A program made the position numbers and the translations under genes. From Polaribacter butkevichii (GTDB lineage Bacteria; Bacteroidota; Bacteroidia; Flavobacteriales; Flavobacteriaceae): a stretch of DNA of 64,000 bases. Below the pieces are notes generated by a model. The model made no database searches. It was not told where the DNA came from and worked only from the letters and a program-made list of their open reading frames with translations. This document shows, piece after piece, positions 43,066-55,292 of the stretch. How positions within the stretch are numbered: position 1 is the first letter of the stretch; each line of letters starts with the position of its first letter. The DNA lies in the NCBI RefSeq assembly GCF_038024105.1, contig NZ_CP150661.1:3129501-3193500 (forward strand). Reading direction: 5' to 3'.

Positions 43066-46000
43066 TTACTCAATTACAATTTTTTTATTCATTGTACCTT
43101 TATTTGTATTTACTTTTACAATGTAAATACCTGTTGGTATTTGATTTTTAATTTCTAATTGATACACCTCTTTTTGTTCTTTAATAGTCCAAAGAGTTAC
43201 TTTTTTACCAAGGATATCAAATAATTCTACTTTATTGATATTTATTTCTTGATTTTTAGAAATTACAATGTTGTGGTTTTTATTATCAGCAAAAATAGTT
43301 GTTTGTTTAGCTAATATATCATTTTCTAAACCAAGTGTAGTATTTGCATCAACAAAAGCCAAAACAAATCTATCTGTATATGTACCTTCTTTTAATTGAT
43401 ACGTAGCACTTGCATTATTAATTTGCTGAGTTGTACCTGTAAGTTTATCTTTTATAAATACCTTTTGGTTGATGTTATTAATTTCATCAATATTGATGGT
43501 AATTACGCTATTTTTACTTACTACAATTTCTAATGGTACTTCTAATGCATTTGATATTTCTTGCACACCTGCAATTACATATTTAGTATCATCATTTGGA
43601 AATTTCCAGTAGAAGTCTGTAGAATTTACACCATACATTTGAGAATCAGAACCAGTTTCATAAGCAAAAGAATTTCCTTGTTTAAAAGAGATTCCTATTT
43701 GACGGTGAAAACTGCTACCAACTGATGTTGCATAGTTCATTCCTAATTTTAAAATAGGTAATGCTGTGCTTGTTGTTTTTGCAGATGTTTTCTTTCCGCT
43801 TCTAAAGAATACAGACTCTCCAGATTCTTTTGTAATATATGCTCTTTGAGTATTATTGAAAACAATTTTTCCTTTTGTATTACTACCTAGTACAAAAAAT
43901 CCTTGACCAACTGCAATATATGGCTCTGGAGTTTTGTATGCATTTGCATATTCATCTCCACCTGTATCTGGTGTACAAGCAGTTTGCCCATCTTCATCCT
44001 TTAAAATTATTTTATCAATAAAAATTGGATTTGGAGAATTAGTACTAGAAGTTAGTGTAATACTACTTCCTGCCTCTATACACATTGCAAATTTTATTTC
44101 TTTGAAAAGAAGGTCTGAAGCGTTTTCTGTATTTGGAAAAGTTAATTGACCTCTATCAACATTATTGATTTTAATGTTTAATTTTTTAAGTCCATTAGCT
44201 CTATATAATACTCTTAAAGAGTCTACACTATTAGGAACATTAGAAAACGTAATTTGATCATTAAGGTTTAAAGAAACTTCAAATTCACCTGTACCTAATC
44301 CTAAAGGAAGTACAATTCCAGTTACCTCACTTCCATTTTCGGCTTCAAGAGTGCTGTTTACAGCTTCTCCTTTACCATAATTAGCAGCGGTAGCCATATC
44401 TTTATTTTGAGTGGCATATCCACCAACATATCCACCAAAGTTATGACCAGCAGTACCTGAATCATCATTTTCTCCTACATGTTGCCAGAAGTAAAGTGTT
44501 CCTGTAATTGCACTATTATCATCTAAAAATTTTCTAGCATTCATAGCAGAAGGGAAAGGGTTTCCTACCAAGTATGATTGCCCTTCACTTATTTCATTTT
44601 CAGTGGTAAAACTACCGTCATTTGGTGTTCCTGCAAAAGTATAGTTTTGTTCTTGTCCTGGTCCTTTAAAGATATAACCGTCACCTTTGTTTATAGTTCC
44701 TCTTCTATATTTATGTTCCCAATTAGATCTTCCGTTATTACCAGCAGCGTAAGTATAAATCCAGTAATCTGCTAATGAAATACCAGTTGCATTTACACTA
44801 CCATCATATCCTGTAACAAAAGTAATCTCTTTAGGATCATTTGGTGTTGTACCATCTTTAAGTACCGTTGCAAGTGAATAAGTGTCTGCTCCCGGAGTGG
44901 TAACAGGAGAACTCATATAATTGTAACGATATAAACTAGGTACTTCTGATTTTTGATCTACAAATAATTGACCATTTCCGCTAACTGTACTTTCATCTGT
45001 GTGTGTTTGTACCAATTGAGCAGTAGCACCTGTTAAACGAATTTCTCCGTCTAATACAATACTATTTGTAACCACTAATAGATTATCTGTTACTCTTAAT
45101 TCTTTACCTGCGTTTACTTCTAATTTTCTAGCACTAAATCTACTACTTTCATGATTGTAATATTGATGAATTACAACATAACGGGACCTGTCTGGAAAAC
45201 CATTACTCCAGTTACCATTTTCTCTAACCGTTTTTCTAATTCTATGTAAACCTAATAATGTATTAGCTTCTGAATCAGAATTTTTAATTTCTGAGATTAA
45301 CGGATCTTGAGGGTGTCTTTTTGCGCTAGTATCATCTAAACCATATCCAGATTGGTAAGTTGTTATAGCATCATTTATAAAAACAACCCATTCACCTTCT
45401 GTATAAGTTGCATTAGGAGCTATCGTTTCATCAATTCTTACTACAGAAGTATTGTTGGTTACATTAGAAACCACATCGTATCTGTTTTCCCAAGAATAAA
45501 CCCCGTTAGCTGCAGAAAGTGTAATGATATCATTAGTAGCATCATCTAAATTTGTTAAATCATTATTAGTAATGATTGTTGCATCTGATGCTATTTCTGC
45601 ACTTGTGATTATAGAATTACTTGAGTTTTTAAATAAAACAGAGTTACCAGCTTCTAGTAATGTACCAATTGTATAAGAAACATCTGGATTAACACCTGTT
45701 TGATCGCCTGTTTTATCTTTGTACAATTGTACTTTAATAGTGTTTGCAGGAATCGTTGCATTACCGATGTTGGTAATTTCAATCCATTTATCTGTACCAA
45801 ATTGATATACCTGTGTAATCATAGCTTCTGCAGCTTCTGGTGCATCTCTATAATCAAGATCACCTGTACCAGGATTAAAGTCGTTGTCTTCATCACCAAA
45901 AGAATTTTCTAAAGAGGTAAGGTCTGTTACTTTATTATTAGAGTTTAGACCATCATTTACAGTAGCTCCTGCTATTGTTGCATCGTTATTATCATCAAAA

Positions 46001-49000
46001 GCATCGTCTAAACCATCGTTGTCAGAATCAGTTCCTGATACAACATTTGCTGTATGTCCGTTTTCTGCAATATCTAAAATACCATCATTGTCTGAATCTG
46101 TATCTAAATAATCTGGTAAATCTGTGTTGTCTGTGTTTTCAGGAACAAAACCAATTCCGCTTACTTCGTAAACATCATCTACACCATTGTTGTTTGCATC
46201 TGTAATACCTGTAGCAACCCCACTTGGAGCAATATAACCACTTGTAGTTTGTGCTTCTATATTATCTGGAATACCATCATTATCTGCATCGATGTCTAAA
46301 AAGTTAGGTATACCATCGCTATCTGCATCACCATCTGTGTAAGAGTTAGGCTTACCATCATTATCAGTATCGGGTCCTGTTGTAACTAAAGGTGCGTTCT
46401 GCACATTATCATCAAACCCATCATTATTGGTGTCATTTGTTAATGTACCATTTGTAGCAATAGCATCTACTTTACCATCTTTATTGGTGTCTGTACCACC
46501 TGCTTCAATAATATCTGTAATACCATCGTTGTCTGAATCTAAATCTAAATGATTAGGAATACCATCTCCATCTGTATCACCAGTAGTGTAAGAATTTGGT
46601 TGCCCATCATTATTTGTATCCGTTCCTGTAAGTACTAAAGCATTGTTTTGGTTGTTAGAAGTACCTGTTACATCACCATCTACAAGATCATTAAAACCAT
46701 CGTTGTCTGTATCTACAAAACCATCAGCTAAACCATCACCGTTTGTATCTGTACCACCTGCTTCTATAACATCTGGAATACCATCGTTGTCTGAGTCTAA
46801 ATCTAGTACATCTTTAATTCCGTCTCCGTCAGTATCTGGGTTTGCAATTGGTGTTCCTGCAGTAAAACTAGGTGTACTTCCTGATGTGTCTGTAGTGTCG
46901 TAGTTGTCATCCAATCCGTCATTATCTAAATCGACCATAGAGGTTGGGTCTCCTGAAATAGGATAATCTACAACACCATCTCCATTTGTATCTACTCCGC
47001 CAGCTTCTACGATATCTGCAATACCATCATTATCAGAATCTAAATCTACAAAATTAGGAATACCATCATTATCTGTATCACCATTTACGTAAGAATCTGG
47101 TTTACCATCATTATTAGTATCAGCACCTGTTAGTATTAAAGCGTTGTCTTGGTCATTAGAAGTACCTGCTACATCACCATCTACAAGGTCGTTAAGACCA
47201 TCGTTGTCAGCATCTACAAAACCATCTGCTAAACCATCACCGTTAGCATCTGTACCACCTGCTTCTACAACATCTGGAATACCATCATTATCTGCATCTA
47301 AATCTTGAGCATTTGGTATACCATCACCATCTGAATCTGGGTTTGCAATTGCATTACCATTAGTACCCCCTGTAACATCAGTATCATAACGATCATCTAA
47401 ACCATCGTTATCTACATCATTTACCAAAGTACCATCAGCATTTATATCATCTACTTTACCATCACCATTTGTATCTACACCACCAGCTTCTACGATATCT
47501 GGAATACCATCGTTGTCTGAGTCTAAATCGAAATGATTAGGAATGCCATCACCATCTGTATCATATACATCAGGAATACCATTATTATCACTGTCTGTGT
47601 AGTCTGTTGTGCTACCGTCTCCAGTACCATTATTGTCTGTAGTATCTAAATAATTAGGGATACCATCACCATCTTCATCACCCTCTGCATTGTTACCACC
47701 ATTTTCTATAGTATCAGGAATACCATCATTATCATTATCTAAATCGATGTTATCTGCAATACCGTCATTGTCGTTATCTTGAATGTCTCTATAATCTAGA
47801 TTACCAGTACTTGGACTTGCTGGGTCGAAGTCATTATCTTCATCACCAAAAGAATTTTCTAAAGAGGTAAGGTCTGTTACTTTATTATTAGAGTTTAGAC
47901 CATCATTTACAGTAGCTCCTGCTATTGTTGCATCGTTATTATCATCAAAAGCATCGTCTAAACCATCGTTGTCAGAATCAGTTCCTGATACAACATTTGC
48001 TGTATGTCCGTTTTCTGCAATATCTAAAATACCATCATTGTCTGAATCTGTATCTAAATAATCTGGTAAATCTGTGTTGTCTGTGTTTTCAGGAACAAAA
48101 CCAATTCCGCTTACTTCGTAAACATCATCTACACCATTGTTGTTTGCATCTGTAATACCTGTAGCAACCCCACTTGGAGCAATATAACCACTTGTAGTTT
48201 GTGCTTCTATATTATCTGGAATACCATCATTATCTGCATCGATGTCTAAAAAGTTAGGTATACCATCGCTATCTGCATCACCATCTGTGTAAGAGTTAGG
48301 CTTACCATCATTATCAGTATCTGATCCTGTAGTAACTAAAGGTGCGTTCTGCACATTATCATCAAACCCATCATTATTGATGTCTGTTGTTAATGTACCA
48401 TTTGTAGCAATAGCATCTACTTTACCATCTTTATTGGTGTCTGTACCACCTGCTTCAATAATATCTGTAATACCATCGTTGTCTGAATCTAAATCTAAAT
48501 GATTAGGAATACCATCTCCATCTGTATCACCAGTAGTGTAAGAATTTGGTTGCCCATCATTATTTGTATCCGTTCCTGTAAGTACTAAAGCATTGTTTTG
48601 GTTGTTAGAAGTACCTGTTACATCTCCATCTACAAGATCATTAAAACCATCGTTGTCAGCATCTACAAAACCATCTGCTAAACCATCACCGTTTGTATCT
48701 GTACCACCTGCTTCTATAACATCTGGAATACCATCGTTGTCTGAGTCTAAATCTAGTACATCTTTAATTCCGTCTCCGTCAGTATCTGGGTTTGCAATTG
48801 GTGTTCCTGCAGTAAAACTAGGTGTACTTCCTGTTGTATCGTAGTTGTCATCCAATCCGTCATTATCTAAATCGACCATAGAGGTTGGGTCTCCTGAAAT
48901 AGGATAATCTACAACTCCATCTCCATTTGTATCTACTCCGCCAGCTTCTACGATATCTGCAATACCATCATTATCAGAATCTAAATCTACAAAATTAGGA

Positions 49001-52000
49001 ATACCATCATTATCTGTATCACCATTTACGTAAGAATCTGGTTTACCATCATTATTAGTATCAGCACCTGTTAGTATTAAAGCGTTGTCTTGGTCATTAG
49101 AAGTACCTGCTACATCACCATCTACAAGGTCGTTAAGACCATCGTTGTCTGTATCTACAAAACCATCTGCTAAACCATCACCGTTTGCATCTGTACCACC
49201 AGCTTCTACAACATCAGGAATACCATCATTATCTGCATCTAGATCTTGCGTATTTGGTATACCATCTCCATCTGAATCTGGGTTTGCAATAGCATTACCA
49301 TTAGGACCACCTGTAACATCAGTATCATAACGATCATCTAAACCATCGTTATCTACATCATTTACCAAGGTTCCATCAGCTTTAATAGCATCTATTTTAC
49401 CATTACCATCAGTATCTACACCACCAGCTTCTACTAAATCTGGAATACCATCATTGTCTGAGTCTAAATCGAAATGATTAGGAATGCCATCACCATCTGT
49501 ATCATATACATCTGGAATACCATTATTGTCACTGTCTGTGTAGTCTGTTGTGCTACCGTCTCCAGTACCATTATTGTCTGTAGTGTCTAAATAATTAGGG
49601 ATACCATCACCATCTTCATCACCCTCTGCATTGTTACCACCATTTTCTATAGTATCAGGAATACCATCATTATCATCATCTAAATCGATGTTATCTGCAA
49701 TACCATCTTGGTCGTTATCTTTAATGTCTCTATAATCAAGATCACCTGTACCAGGATTAAAGTCGTTGTCTTCATCACCAAAAGAATTTTCTAAAGAGGT
49801 AAGGTCTGTTACTTTATTATTAGAGTTTAGACCATCATTTACAGTAGCTCCTGCTATTGTTGCATCGTTATTATCATCAAAAGCATCGTCTAAACCATCG
49901 TTGTCAGAATCAGTTCCTGATACAACATTTGCTGTATGTCCGTTTTCTGCAATATCTAAAATACCATCATTGTCTGAATCTGTATCTAAATAATCTGGTA
50001 TTGCATCATTAGAAATATCAGTATTTGCTGGAATTATTGTTATTTCTCCTGTTGATAAATTTTCGTAAACATCATCTACACCATTGTTGTTGGTATCTGC
50101 AATTGTAGTTCCTGTAGGAGCAATATAACCACTTGTAGTTTGTGCTTCTATATTATCTGGAATACCATCATTATCTGCATCGATGTCTAAAAAGTTAGGT
50201 TTTCCATCAGTATCTGCATCACCTTTTACATAAGAATTTGGTTTACCATCTAAAGTGGTGTCTGTAGTGTCTGAATCTGTACCTGTAAGTACTAAAACAT
50301 TTGCAATATTATTAGAAGTACCATCATTGTTGGTATCTCCATCTACAGCATCATCAAAACCATCCTTGTCAGCATCGGTTGTAGTGTCTTGTTTACCATC
50401 TTTATCACTGTCTGTACCACCTGCTTCTAGAACATCTGTAATACCATCGTTGTCTGAATCTAAGTCTAAATAATCTCTTATTCCGTCTCCATCCGTATCA
50501 CCAGTTGTAATTGTATAAGGTTTACCATCTGCAACGTCTGAAGAGTTTGCTGGGTCTTTATCTGTAGCAGTAACTAGTAACGGATTTGTGTTTGCAACTA
50601 AAGAATCGTCTGCAATAGCTAAAGAGTTTGTTGGGTCTCCATCTACAACATCATTAAAACCATCCTTATCAGCGTCTACAAAGTTATCTGCAAAACCATC
50701 TCCATTTGCATCTGTACCACCTGCTTCTATAACATCTGGAATACCATCGTTATCTGCATCTAAATCTAAGAAATCTCTTATTCCGTCTCCATCCGTATCA
50801 CCTGTTGGTATTGTGTCTGGAGTACCATTATTGTCATTGTCTATTCCTGTTACTAGTAACGGATTTGTGTTTGCAACTAAAGAATCATCTGCGATAGCTA
50901 AAGAATTTGTTGGGTCTCCATCTACAACATCATTAAAACCATCATTATCAGCATCTATAAAGCCATCTGCTTTACCATCTCCATTGCTGTCTACACCACC
51001 TGCTTCTATAACATCTGGAATACCATCGTTATCTGCATCTAAATCTACATAATTAGGTAGCCCATCTTTATCTGTGTCTCCGTTAGGATATGAGTTTGGT
51101 TTACCATCATTATCTGTATCGCTACCTGTTACAACTAAAGCGTTGGCAGTGTTTTCTGAAGTGCCATCTTGCCCAACATCACCATCTACTACATCGTTAA
51201 AACCGTCATTATCAGTGTCTACAAAATTATCTGCAATACCGTTTCCGTTTGCATCTGTACCACCTGCTTCTATAACATCTGGAATACCATCATTATCTGC
51301 ATCTAGATCTTGCGTATTTGGTATACCATCTCCATCTGTATCTGGATTTTCAATAGCTGTTCCTCCATTGTCTACGTCGTAACGATCGTCTAAACCATTA
51401 CCATTTGTATCCTTTACTAAAGTACCATCAGCTTTAATAGCATCTACTTTACCATTACCATCAGTATCAACTCCACCAGCTTCTACTAAATCTGGAATAC
51501 CATCATTATCTGAATCTAAATCGAAAGCATTAGGAATACCATCGCCATCTGTATCTGCACAATTATTAGCAAAAACACTTACAAGGTCTAATGCAGCACC
51601 TGCACCTAAAGATCCGTCAGTAGGAGGGGTTGCTTTAAAAGATATTGTTGTTTGTGTATCACTAGCAACAAAAACAGTGCTAAATCGGTACCATTTTTTA
51701 GCACCAATAATTCCGTTTACATTTCCTTCTGCGGTTGCTGTTAAGGTTTTATTAACAATATTTGGGTTGGTATTATCTTTAACATTTAAATTTAAAGTAA
51801 CTGTTTCTCCTGTTATATGTCCAATATCCTCTCCCCAATAAAAACTAAGAGTATACGTTGTACCTGGTATAGTAGCAATGGTTTGTGAAAGTATATTACT
51901 TACGCCTCCAGTTTTATCGTTGTTACCAAGAACATCTAAGTATTGTTTTCCGCTATAAGCATCTGCAAAAGTACTAGTAGACCAAGTTGGAGATTCACCA

Positions 52001-54831
52001 CCAACCCATCCGTCTAGGTTTTGAGTATAATTCCATCCTTTTAATGTATTTGTATTAAAATTGGTTCCTATAAACGTACCAGAAGGATTTGTATCACTGT
52101 TTGGAAATTCTGTTGTACTTGCAAAATCTTGACCTTCAAAATCTCCATTTATAATTAAGTTACCACAACCTTCATCAGTATCTAAAATACCATCATTATC
52201 ATCATCTAAATCGTAGTAATCTGCAATACCGTCTTTATCATTATCTTTAAGATCTCTATAATCTACATCTCCAGTACCTGGAAAGTTATTGTCTTCATCG
52301 CCAAAGGCAGTATCTATTTCACTTGAGTTTGTAACTTTTTGTTGACTACTAGAACCATCGTTTACAGTAGCACCTGTTGTACCAGAATCATCATTATCAT
52401 CAAAAACATCATTTAAACCATCGTTGTCTTTGTCTGCATTAATGTCTACAATTTCATTATCGGCATCTCCGTTTTCAATAATATCGGCAATACCATCATT
52501 ATCTGCATCTGAGTCTAAATAATCTGGAGAATCATCATTATCTGTATCAACAGGGGTTAAACCTGTATTGTTGTTTTCGTAAACATCATCAATACCGTTA
52601 TGATTGGTGTCATCCATGTTAGATCCAATACCACTTGGTGCAATGTAGTTGGTTGTTGTTTGTGCTTCGATATTATCTGGAATACCATCATTATCTGCAT
52701 CAATATCTATAAAATCAGGAAAACGATCTCCATCTGTGTTTGCAGGTGTATTTCCTGTATTTGCAGAACTAGGAATACCTAAGGTTGTTGTTGTATTACC
52801 TACATTTCCGTCAGCAATTCCGTCTTTGTTATTATCCTTACCGCCAGATTCTACAACGTCAGTAATACCATCGTTGTCTGAGTCTAAATCTAAATGGTTT
52901 GGAATACCATCTCCGTCTGAATCTAAAATAGTAATACTATCTGGATTTATAAAATTACTAATACATTTAAATTCTACTTGATGTTGTCTGCCCGTTGCAA
53001 TCACTCCATTTTTTCTGGCTACAGCTCCTAATCTAATAATATAAGAAGATGAAGCACCGTGTTCTGTAGAGTAGTTTACTTGTGGGAAATTATTTGTAAC
53101 AGAAGGATATTCATTATAACCAGCTGTACCAACAATCCATGAAGTTGGTTGGGTTATTGTTAATTCTGTAGGATTATTTACAACATAATCTACAGGTATT
53201 TGAGACCAGTTTTGTTCTCCGTAATTGCCATTACCATCTACATCGTTAAAATTTACAAAAAATTTATTTACAATAGTAGGAGTAGTTGTATTTGTTATAA
53301 CAAAGTCGAACTTATATTCTGTCCATGCTTGGTCTCCAATGTTTGCTATGCTAAATGAAGATTGTGGTTGAAAAGCATTGTTGTTTCCTGCACTATTGTC
53401 ATCTAACTTAGGTAAAGTAGTTATGTTTTTAAAACCTACAATAGTAACCAAAGCATCTATACCATCTGCTACATTTGGAAACCTAAAGACTTCTCCTTGT
53501 AAAAAAGTAGCACTATTTCCATCTCCTGATTCTTCTATATAAGTATTATTAAAATTTAAAATAGTTTCACCGTCGCAAGCAGGTTTACCAGGAGTTCTAG
53601 AATAGCCTTCATCAGTATCTAAAATACCATCGTTGTCATCATCTAAATCGGTAATGTCTGGTACACCATCTTTATCGCTATCTAATAATACAGTAAGTTC
53701 TAAGGTACCGTTATTAGAACTAGCGCCATAGGCGTCTTTTACTCTAAATAAAACGCTAGCGTCTCCTATATAATCTGTTATTGGTGTAAAGGTTACTATA
53801 CCAACATTATTAACTTTATATTCTCCTACACCAGGTATTACTAATGGGTTTCCATTGCTACCTTGGTTGCTAGGGTTGTTAGGATCTGTTAATGTTACTG
53901 TATTTTTATCTAAATCACCGTCAGGGTCGCTAGAGCCAGTAAGTACATTCTTAGAGAATGTATTATTAGCAATAATGGTATTGTTTAAACTATTTACCAC
54001 TACTGGTGGACTATTAACTACTACAACAGTTGGGTTGCTAAAAACAACTTCTCCTAAAAAGCCAACAGAAATATTTCTAAGAGTACTAGGAACGTTGTTA
54101 TTTCTACCTAAAGCAAAGTCTAGAATACCAACATTCTCGAAATTTAGTTTTACAATAGATCTTGTATTTGCTATTGATACACTTTCATCTGTTGTATTCG
54201 TTTCACTATTAAAACGAGTTGAGTTTATTGTTCCTGGACTTGCCGTAATAATTGTAGTGGCTGCTAGTTCGTAACTATTAGGTGATACTTCTACCCATTC
54301 TCCTGCATCTAAATCTATAACTTCTAAAGTATAAGATTCTAAAGGAAAAGTTATTGCATCATTTAAATTAGAGTCTGCAGATCCTGCTATAATAAACTCT
54401 ATTTGCCAATGTACAGCTTCACCAGGAGTATCATATGTAATAATTGGTTCAAATCTATCTTCTACAAATTGAGTTTGATCAATATTAGAGATAACTGGTG
54501 TACCTGTAAATGATATAATCTTTAAAAGAGCATCTACATTGATGTCACTTCCGTTAGCAGCAATTTGTACATCCTCAATTAAATAAATGGCTCCCGGTTG
54601 TTTGTCTAAGCCTTGTTTTAATATTTGAGTATTCGGAAAAATCGGATGATTTTGTCCAGATACATTCTGAAATGCTAATAAAAAAAGTGTTGATATTATA
54701 AGGTAATGAGCCTTATTTAGTTTTATTGTCGATGCTGTTTTAAAATTTAGCAAGGCACAATTGGCAGGGTTAAATACATTAAAACGAAATATTCCCCCAA
54801 ATATTTTCGTTTTTTTTAGATATTTAAACAT
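43066..54831 (-). CDS. Giant thrombospondin type 3 repeat protein with T9SS sorting domain
   Basis: This is a secreted cell-surface protein of about 3,921 residues. The ATG at 54831 is chosen because the upstream GTG overlaps the -7 promoter element. A long n-region precedes the signal helix ending VSGQ. In order: N-terminal beta domain; cadherin/CshA-like module ([15 protein letters not shown], near 300-350); a long array of TSP3 calcium-binding repeats (type [20 protein letters not shown]) from about 380 to 2,990, interrupted by two beta-sandwich inserts, one DUF642-like ([10 protein letters not shown]); a lamin-tail-like domain ([10 protein letters not shown]); a CBM6-like domain around 3,480-3,620; and a T9SS C-terminal sorting domain ending KKIVIE. 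Likely an adhesin or surface-layer component. A 1.95-kb internal duplication is present. Confidence 0.9.
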   Translation of the reverse strand: MFKYLKKTKIFGGIFRFNVFNPANCALLNFKTASTIKLNKAHYLIISTLFLLAFQNVSGQNHPIFPNTQILKQGLDKQPGAIYLIEDVQIAANGSDINVDALLKIISFTGTPVISNIDQTQFVEDRFEPIITYDTPGEAVHWQIEFIIAGSADSNLNDAITFPLESYTLEVIDLDAGEWVEVSPNSYELAATTIITASPGTINSTRFNSETNTTDESVSIANTRSIVKLNFENVGILDFALGRNNNVPSTLRNISVGFLGEVVFSNPTVVVVNSPPVVVNSLNNTIIANNTFSKNVLTGSSDPDGDLDKNTVTLTDPNNPSNQGSNGNPLVIPGVGEYKVNNVGIVTFTPITDYIGDASVLFRVKDAYGASSNNGTLELTVLLDSDKDGVPDITDLDDDNDGILDTDEGYSRTPGKPACDGETILNFNNTYIEESGDGNSATFLQGEVFRFPNVADGIDALVTIVGFKNITTLPKLDDNSAGNNNAFQPQSSFSIANIGDQAWTEYKFDFVITNTTTPTIVNKFFVNFNDVDGNGNYGEQNWSQIPVDYVVNNPTELTITQPTSWIVGTAGYNEYPSVTNNFPQVNYSTEHGASSSYIIRLGAVARKNGVIATGRQHQVEFKCISNFINPDSITILDSDGDGIPNHLDLDSDNDGITDVVESGGKDNNKDGIADGNVGNTTTTLGIPSSANTGNTPANTDGDRFPDFIDIDADNDGIPDNIEAQTTTNYIAPSGIGSNMDDTNHNGIDDVYENNNTGLTPVDTDNDDSPDYLDSDADNDGIADIIENGDADNEIVDINADKDNDGLNDVFDDNDDSGTTGATVNDGSSSQQKVTNSSEIDTAFGDEDNNFPGTGDVDYRDLKDNDKDGIADYYDLDDDNDGILDTDEGCGNLIINGDFEGQDFASTTEFPNSDTNPSGTFIGTNFNTNTLKGWNYTQNLDGWVGGESPTWSTSTFADAYSGKQYLDVLGNNDKTGGVSNILSQTIATIPGTTYTLSFYWGEDIGHITGETVTLNLNVKDNTNPNIVNKTLTATAEGNVNGIIGAKKWYRFSTVFVASDTQTTISFKATPPTDGSLGAGAALDLVSVFANNCADTDGDGIPNAFDLDSDNDGIPDLVEAGGVDTDGNGKVDAIKADGTLVKDTNGNGLDDRYDVDNGGTAIENPDTDGDGIPNTQDLDADNDGIPDVIEAGGTDANGNGIADNFVDTDNDGFNDVVDGDVGQDGTSENTANALVVTGSDTDNDGKPNSYPNGDTDKDGLPNYVDLDADNDGIPDVIEAGGVDSNGDGKADGFIDADNDGFNDVVDGDPTNSLAIADDSLVANTNPLLVTGIDNDNNGTPDTIPTGDTDGDGIRDFLDLDADNDGIPDVIEAGGTDANGDGFADNFVDADKDGFNDVVDGDPTNSLAIADDSLVANTNPLLVTATDKDPANSSDVADGKPYTITTGDTDGDGIRDYLDLDSDNDGITDVLEAGGTDSDKDGKQDTTTDADKDGFDDAVDGDTNNDGTSNNIANVLVLTGTDSDTTDTTLDGKPNSYVKGDADTDGKPNFLDIDADNDGIPDNIEAQTTSGYIAPTGTTIADTNNNGVDDVYENLSTGEITIIPANTDISNDAIPDYLDTDSDNDGILDIAENGHTANVVSGTDSDNDGLDDAFDDNNDATIAGATVNDGLNSNNKVTDLTSLENSFGDEDNDFNPGTGDLDYRDIKDNDQDGIADNIDLDDDNDGIPDTIENGGNNAEGDEDGDGIPNYLDTTDNNGTGDGSTTDYTDSDNNGIPDVYDTDGDGIPNHFDLDSDNDGIPDLVEAGGVDTDGNGKIDAIKADGTLVNDVDNDGLDDRYDTDVTGGPNGNAIANPDSDGDGIPNTQDLDADNDGIPDVVEAGGTDANGDGLADGFVDTDNDGLNDLVDGDVAGTSNDQDNALILTGADTNNDGKPDSYVNGDTDNDGIPNFVDLDSDNDGIADIVEAGGVDTNGDGVVDYPISGDPTSMVDLDNDGLDDNYDTTGSTPSFTAGTPIANPDTDGDGIKDVLDLDSDNDGIPDVIEAGGTDTNGDGLADGFVDADNDGFNDLVDGDVTGTSNNQNNALVLTGTDTNNDGQPNSYTTGDTDGDGIPNHLDLDSDNDGITDIIEAGGTDTNKDGKVDAIATNGTLTTDINNDGFDDNVQNAPLVTTGSDTDNDGKPNSYTDGDADSDGIPNFLDIDADNDGIPDNIEAQTTSGYIAPSGVATGITDANNNGVDDVYEVSGIGFVPENTDNTDLPDYLDTDSDNDGILDIAENGHTANVVSGTDSDNDGLDDAFDDNNDATIAGATVNDGLNSNNKVTDLTSLENSFGDEDNDFDPASPSTGNLDYRDIQDNDNDGIADNIDLDNDNDGIPDTIENGGNNAEGDEDGDGIPNYLDTTDNNGTGDGSTTDYTDSDNNGIPDVYDTDGDGIPNHFDLDSDNDGIPDIVEAGGVDTNGDGKVDDINADGTLVNDVDNDGLDDRYDTDVTGGTNGNAIANPDSDGDGIPNAQDLDADNDGIPDVVEAGGTDANGDGLADGFVDADNDGLNDLVDGDVAGTSNDQDNALILTGADTNNDGKPDSYVNGDTDNDGIPNFVDLDSDNDGIADIVEAGGVDTNGDGVVDYPISGDPTSMVDLDNDGLDDNYDTTDTSGSTPSFTAGTPIANPDTDGDGIKDVLDLDSDNDGIPDVIEAGGTDTNGDGLADGFVDTDNDGFNDLVDGDVTGTSNNQNNALVLTGTDTNNDGQPNSYTTGDTDGDGIPNHLDLDSDNDGITDIIEAGGTDTNKDGKVDAIATNGTLTNDTNNDGFDDNVQNAPLVTTGPDTDNDGKPNSYTDGDADSDGIPNFLDIDADNDGIPDNIEAQTTSGYIAPSGVATGITDANNNGVDDVYEVSGIGFVPENTDNTDLPDYLDTDSDNDGILDIAENGHTANVVSGTDSDNDGLDDAFDDNNDATIAGATVNDGLNSNNKVTDLTSLENSFGDEDNDFNPGTGDLDYRDAPEAAEAMITQVYQFGTDKWIEITNIGNATIPANTIKVQLYKDKTGDQTGVNPDVSYTIGTLLEAGNSVLFKNSSNSIITSAEIASDATIITNNDLTNLDDATNDIITLSAANGVYSWENRYDVVSNVTNNTSVVRIDETIAPNATYTEGEWVVFINDAITTYQSGYGLDDTSAKRHPQDPLISEIKNSDSEANTLLGLHRIRKTVRENGNWSNGFPDRSRYVVIHQYYNHESSRFSARKLEVNAGKELRVTDNLLVVTNSIVLDGEIRLTGATAQLVQTHTDESTVSGNGQLFVDQKSEVPSLYRYNYMSSPVTTPGADTYSLATVLKDGTTPNDPKEITFVTGYDGSVNATGISLADYWIYTYAAGNNGRSNWEHKYRRGTINKGDGYIFKGPGQEQNYTFAGTPNDGSFTTENEISEGQSYLVGNPFPSAMNARKFLDDNSAITGTLYFWQHVGENDDSGTAGHNFGGYVGGYATQNKDMATAANYGKGEAVNSTLEAENGSEVTGIVLPLGLGTGEFEVSLNLNDQITFSNVPNSVDSLRVLYRANGLKKLNIKINNVDRGQLTFPNTENASDLLFKEIKFAMCIEAGSSITLTSSTNSPNPIFIDKIILKDEDGQTACTPDTGGDEYANAYKTPEPYIAVGQGFFVLGSNTKGKIVFNNTQRAYITKESGESVFFRSGKKTSAKTTSTALPILKLGMNYATSVGSSFHRQIGISFKQGNSFAYETGSDSQMYGVNSTDFYWKFPNDDTKYVIAGVQEISNALEVPLEIVVSKNSVITINIDEINNINQKVFIKDKLTGTTQQINNASATYQLKEGTYTDRFVLAFVDANTTLGLENDILAKQTTIFADNKNHNIVISKNQEININKVELFDILGKKVTLWTIKEQKEVYQLEIKNQIPTGIYIVKVNTNKGTMNKKIVIE
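45841..47790 (-). repeat. 1.95-kb internal tandem duplication, unit 1
   Basis: This unit of the giant gene recurs 1,950 bp away at 47791-49740. The stretch from about 45888 to 46371 is base-identical to 47838-48321 in my reading. The remainder differs by scattered substitutions and one 12-bp indel. It encodes about 650 residues of TSP3 repeats. Boundaries are approximate. Confidence 0.85.
47791..49740 (-). repeat. 1.95-kb internal tandem duplication, unit 2
   Basis: This is the second copy of the unit described at 45841. A third, partial copy begins near 49770 and remains identical for about 230 bp before diverging near 50000. Length is a multiple of three, so the frame is kept. Confidence 0.85.
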
Positions 54832-54851
54832 AAAAAAAATTTTTAAAGGCA

Positions 54852-54859
54852 CAAAAGTA
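54852..54859 (-). promoter_or_regulatory. -7 promoter element of the giant gene
   Basis: On the minus strand TACTTTTG matches TAnnTTTG. It lies 20 bp upstream of the ATG at 54831, so the leader would be about 15 nt. It overlaps the GTG at 54850-54852, which argues against that codon as the start. Confidence 0.5.
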
Positions 54860-55194
54860 CTTCTTATTATTTACTTAGCACCAGTTTTTAGACACTTCTA
54901 AATAATTAAAGTCACCTTTTTTAATTATATTTTTCATTCTTTTTAAGATTAGCTTTTATTCTTTTTTCTGATAAGCAACTAGTTTTCTTATAGTCAGGTT
55001 TTTACAGGGGGGTAAAATAAAATGAGTTAATTTCTTTAAGTTATTTATCTATTTTGAGGTTTCTAAGAATATTAATTTGATATTATAATTAAGTATTAGA
55101 GCAAAAGGTTTATTACTATTTTTATTTATAATCTAGATAAAGTAAGCTAGATGAAAACAATAACGTTATGTTTTATAAATTTATCATAAAAAAT
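54860..55194. other. Intergenic region between the two giant genes
   Basis: This AT-rich tract holds no open frame of note. The promoter of the downstream giant gene is at its left end and the terminator of the upstream one lies just to its right. I see no other structured element. Confidence 0.5.
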
Positions 55195-55240
55195 AAAACC
55201 CCAATTAAAAGAAATAATATTCTCTTAATTGGGGTTTTTA
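55195..55240 (-). terminator. Rho-independent terminator of the second giant gene
   Basis: AAAACCCCAATTAA and TTAATTGGGGTTTT form a 14-bp perfect stem. It lies about 53 bp beyond the stop at 55293. The core CAATTAAAA-GAAATAAT is shared with the terminator beside the tRNA gene. Confidence 0.85.
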
Positions 55241-55292
55241 AATGACTTTAATTGAGTGTTTCCTCAATTTGAAAAACGAAAGTATTTACTAA

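Noticed and set aside
43934..54274. Many plus-strand open frames opposite the first giant gene, some rich in Ser/Pro
   Set aside because: They are frame shadows of the Asp-rich repeats (the reverse complement of Asp and Gly codons gives Ser/Pro-type codons), they repeat with the same period as the TSP3 array, and lack starts, signals or homology.
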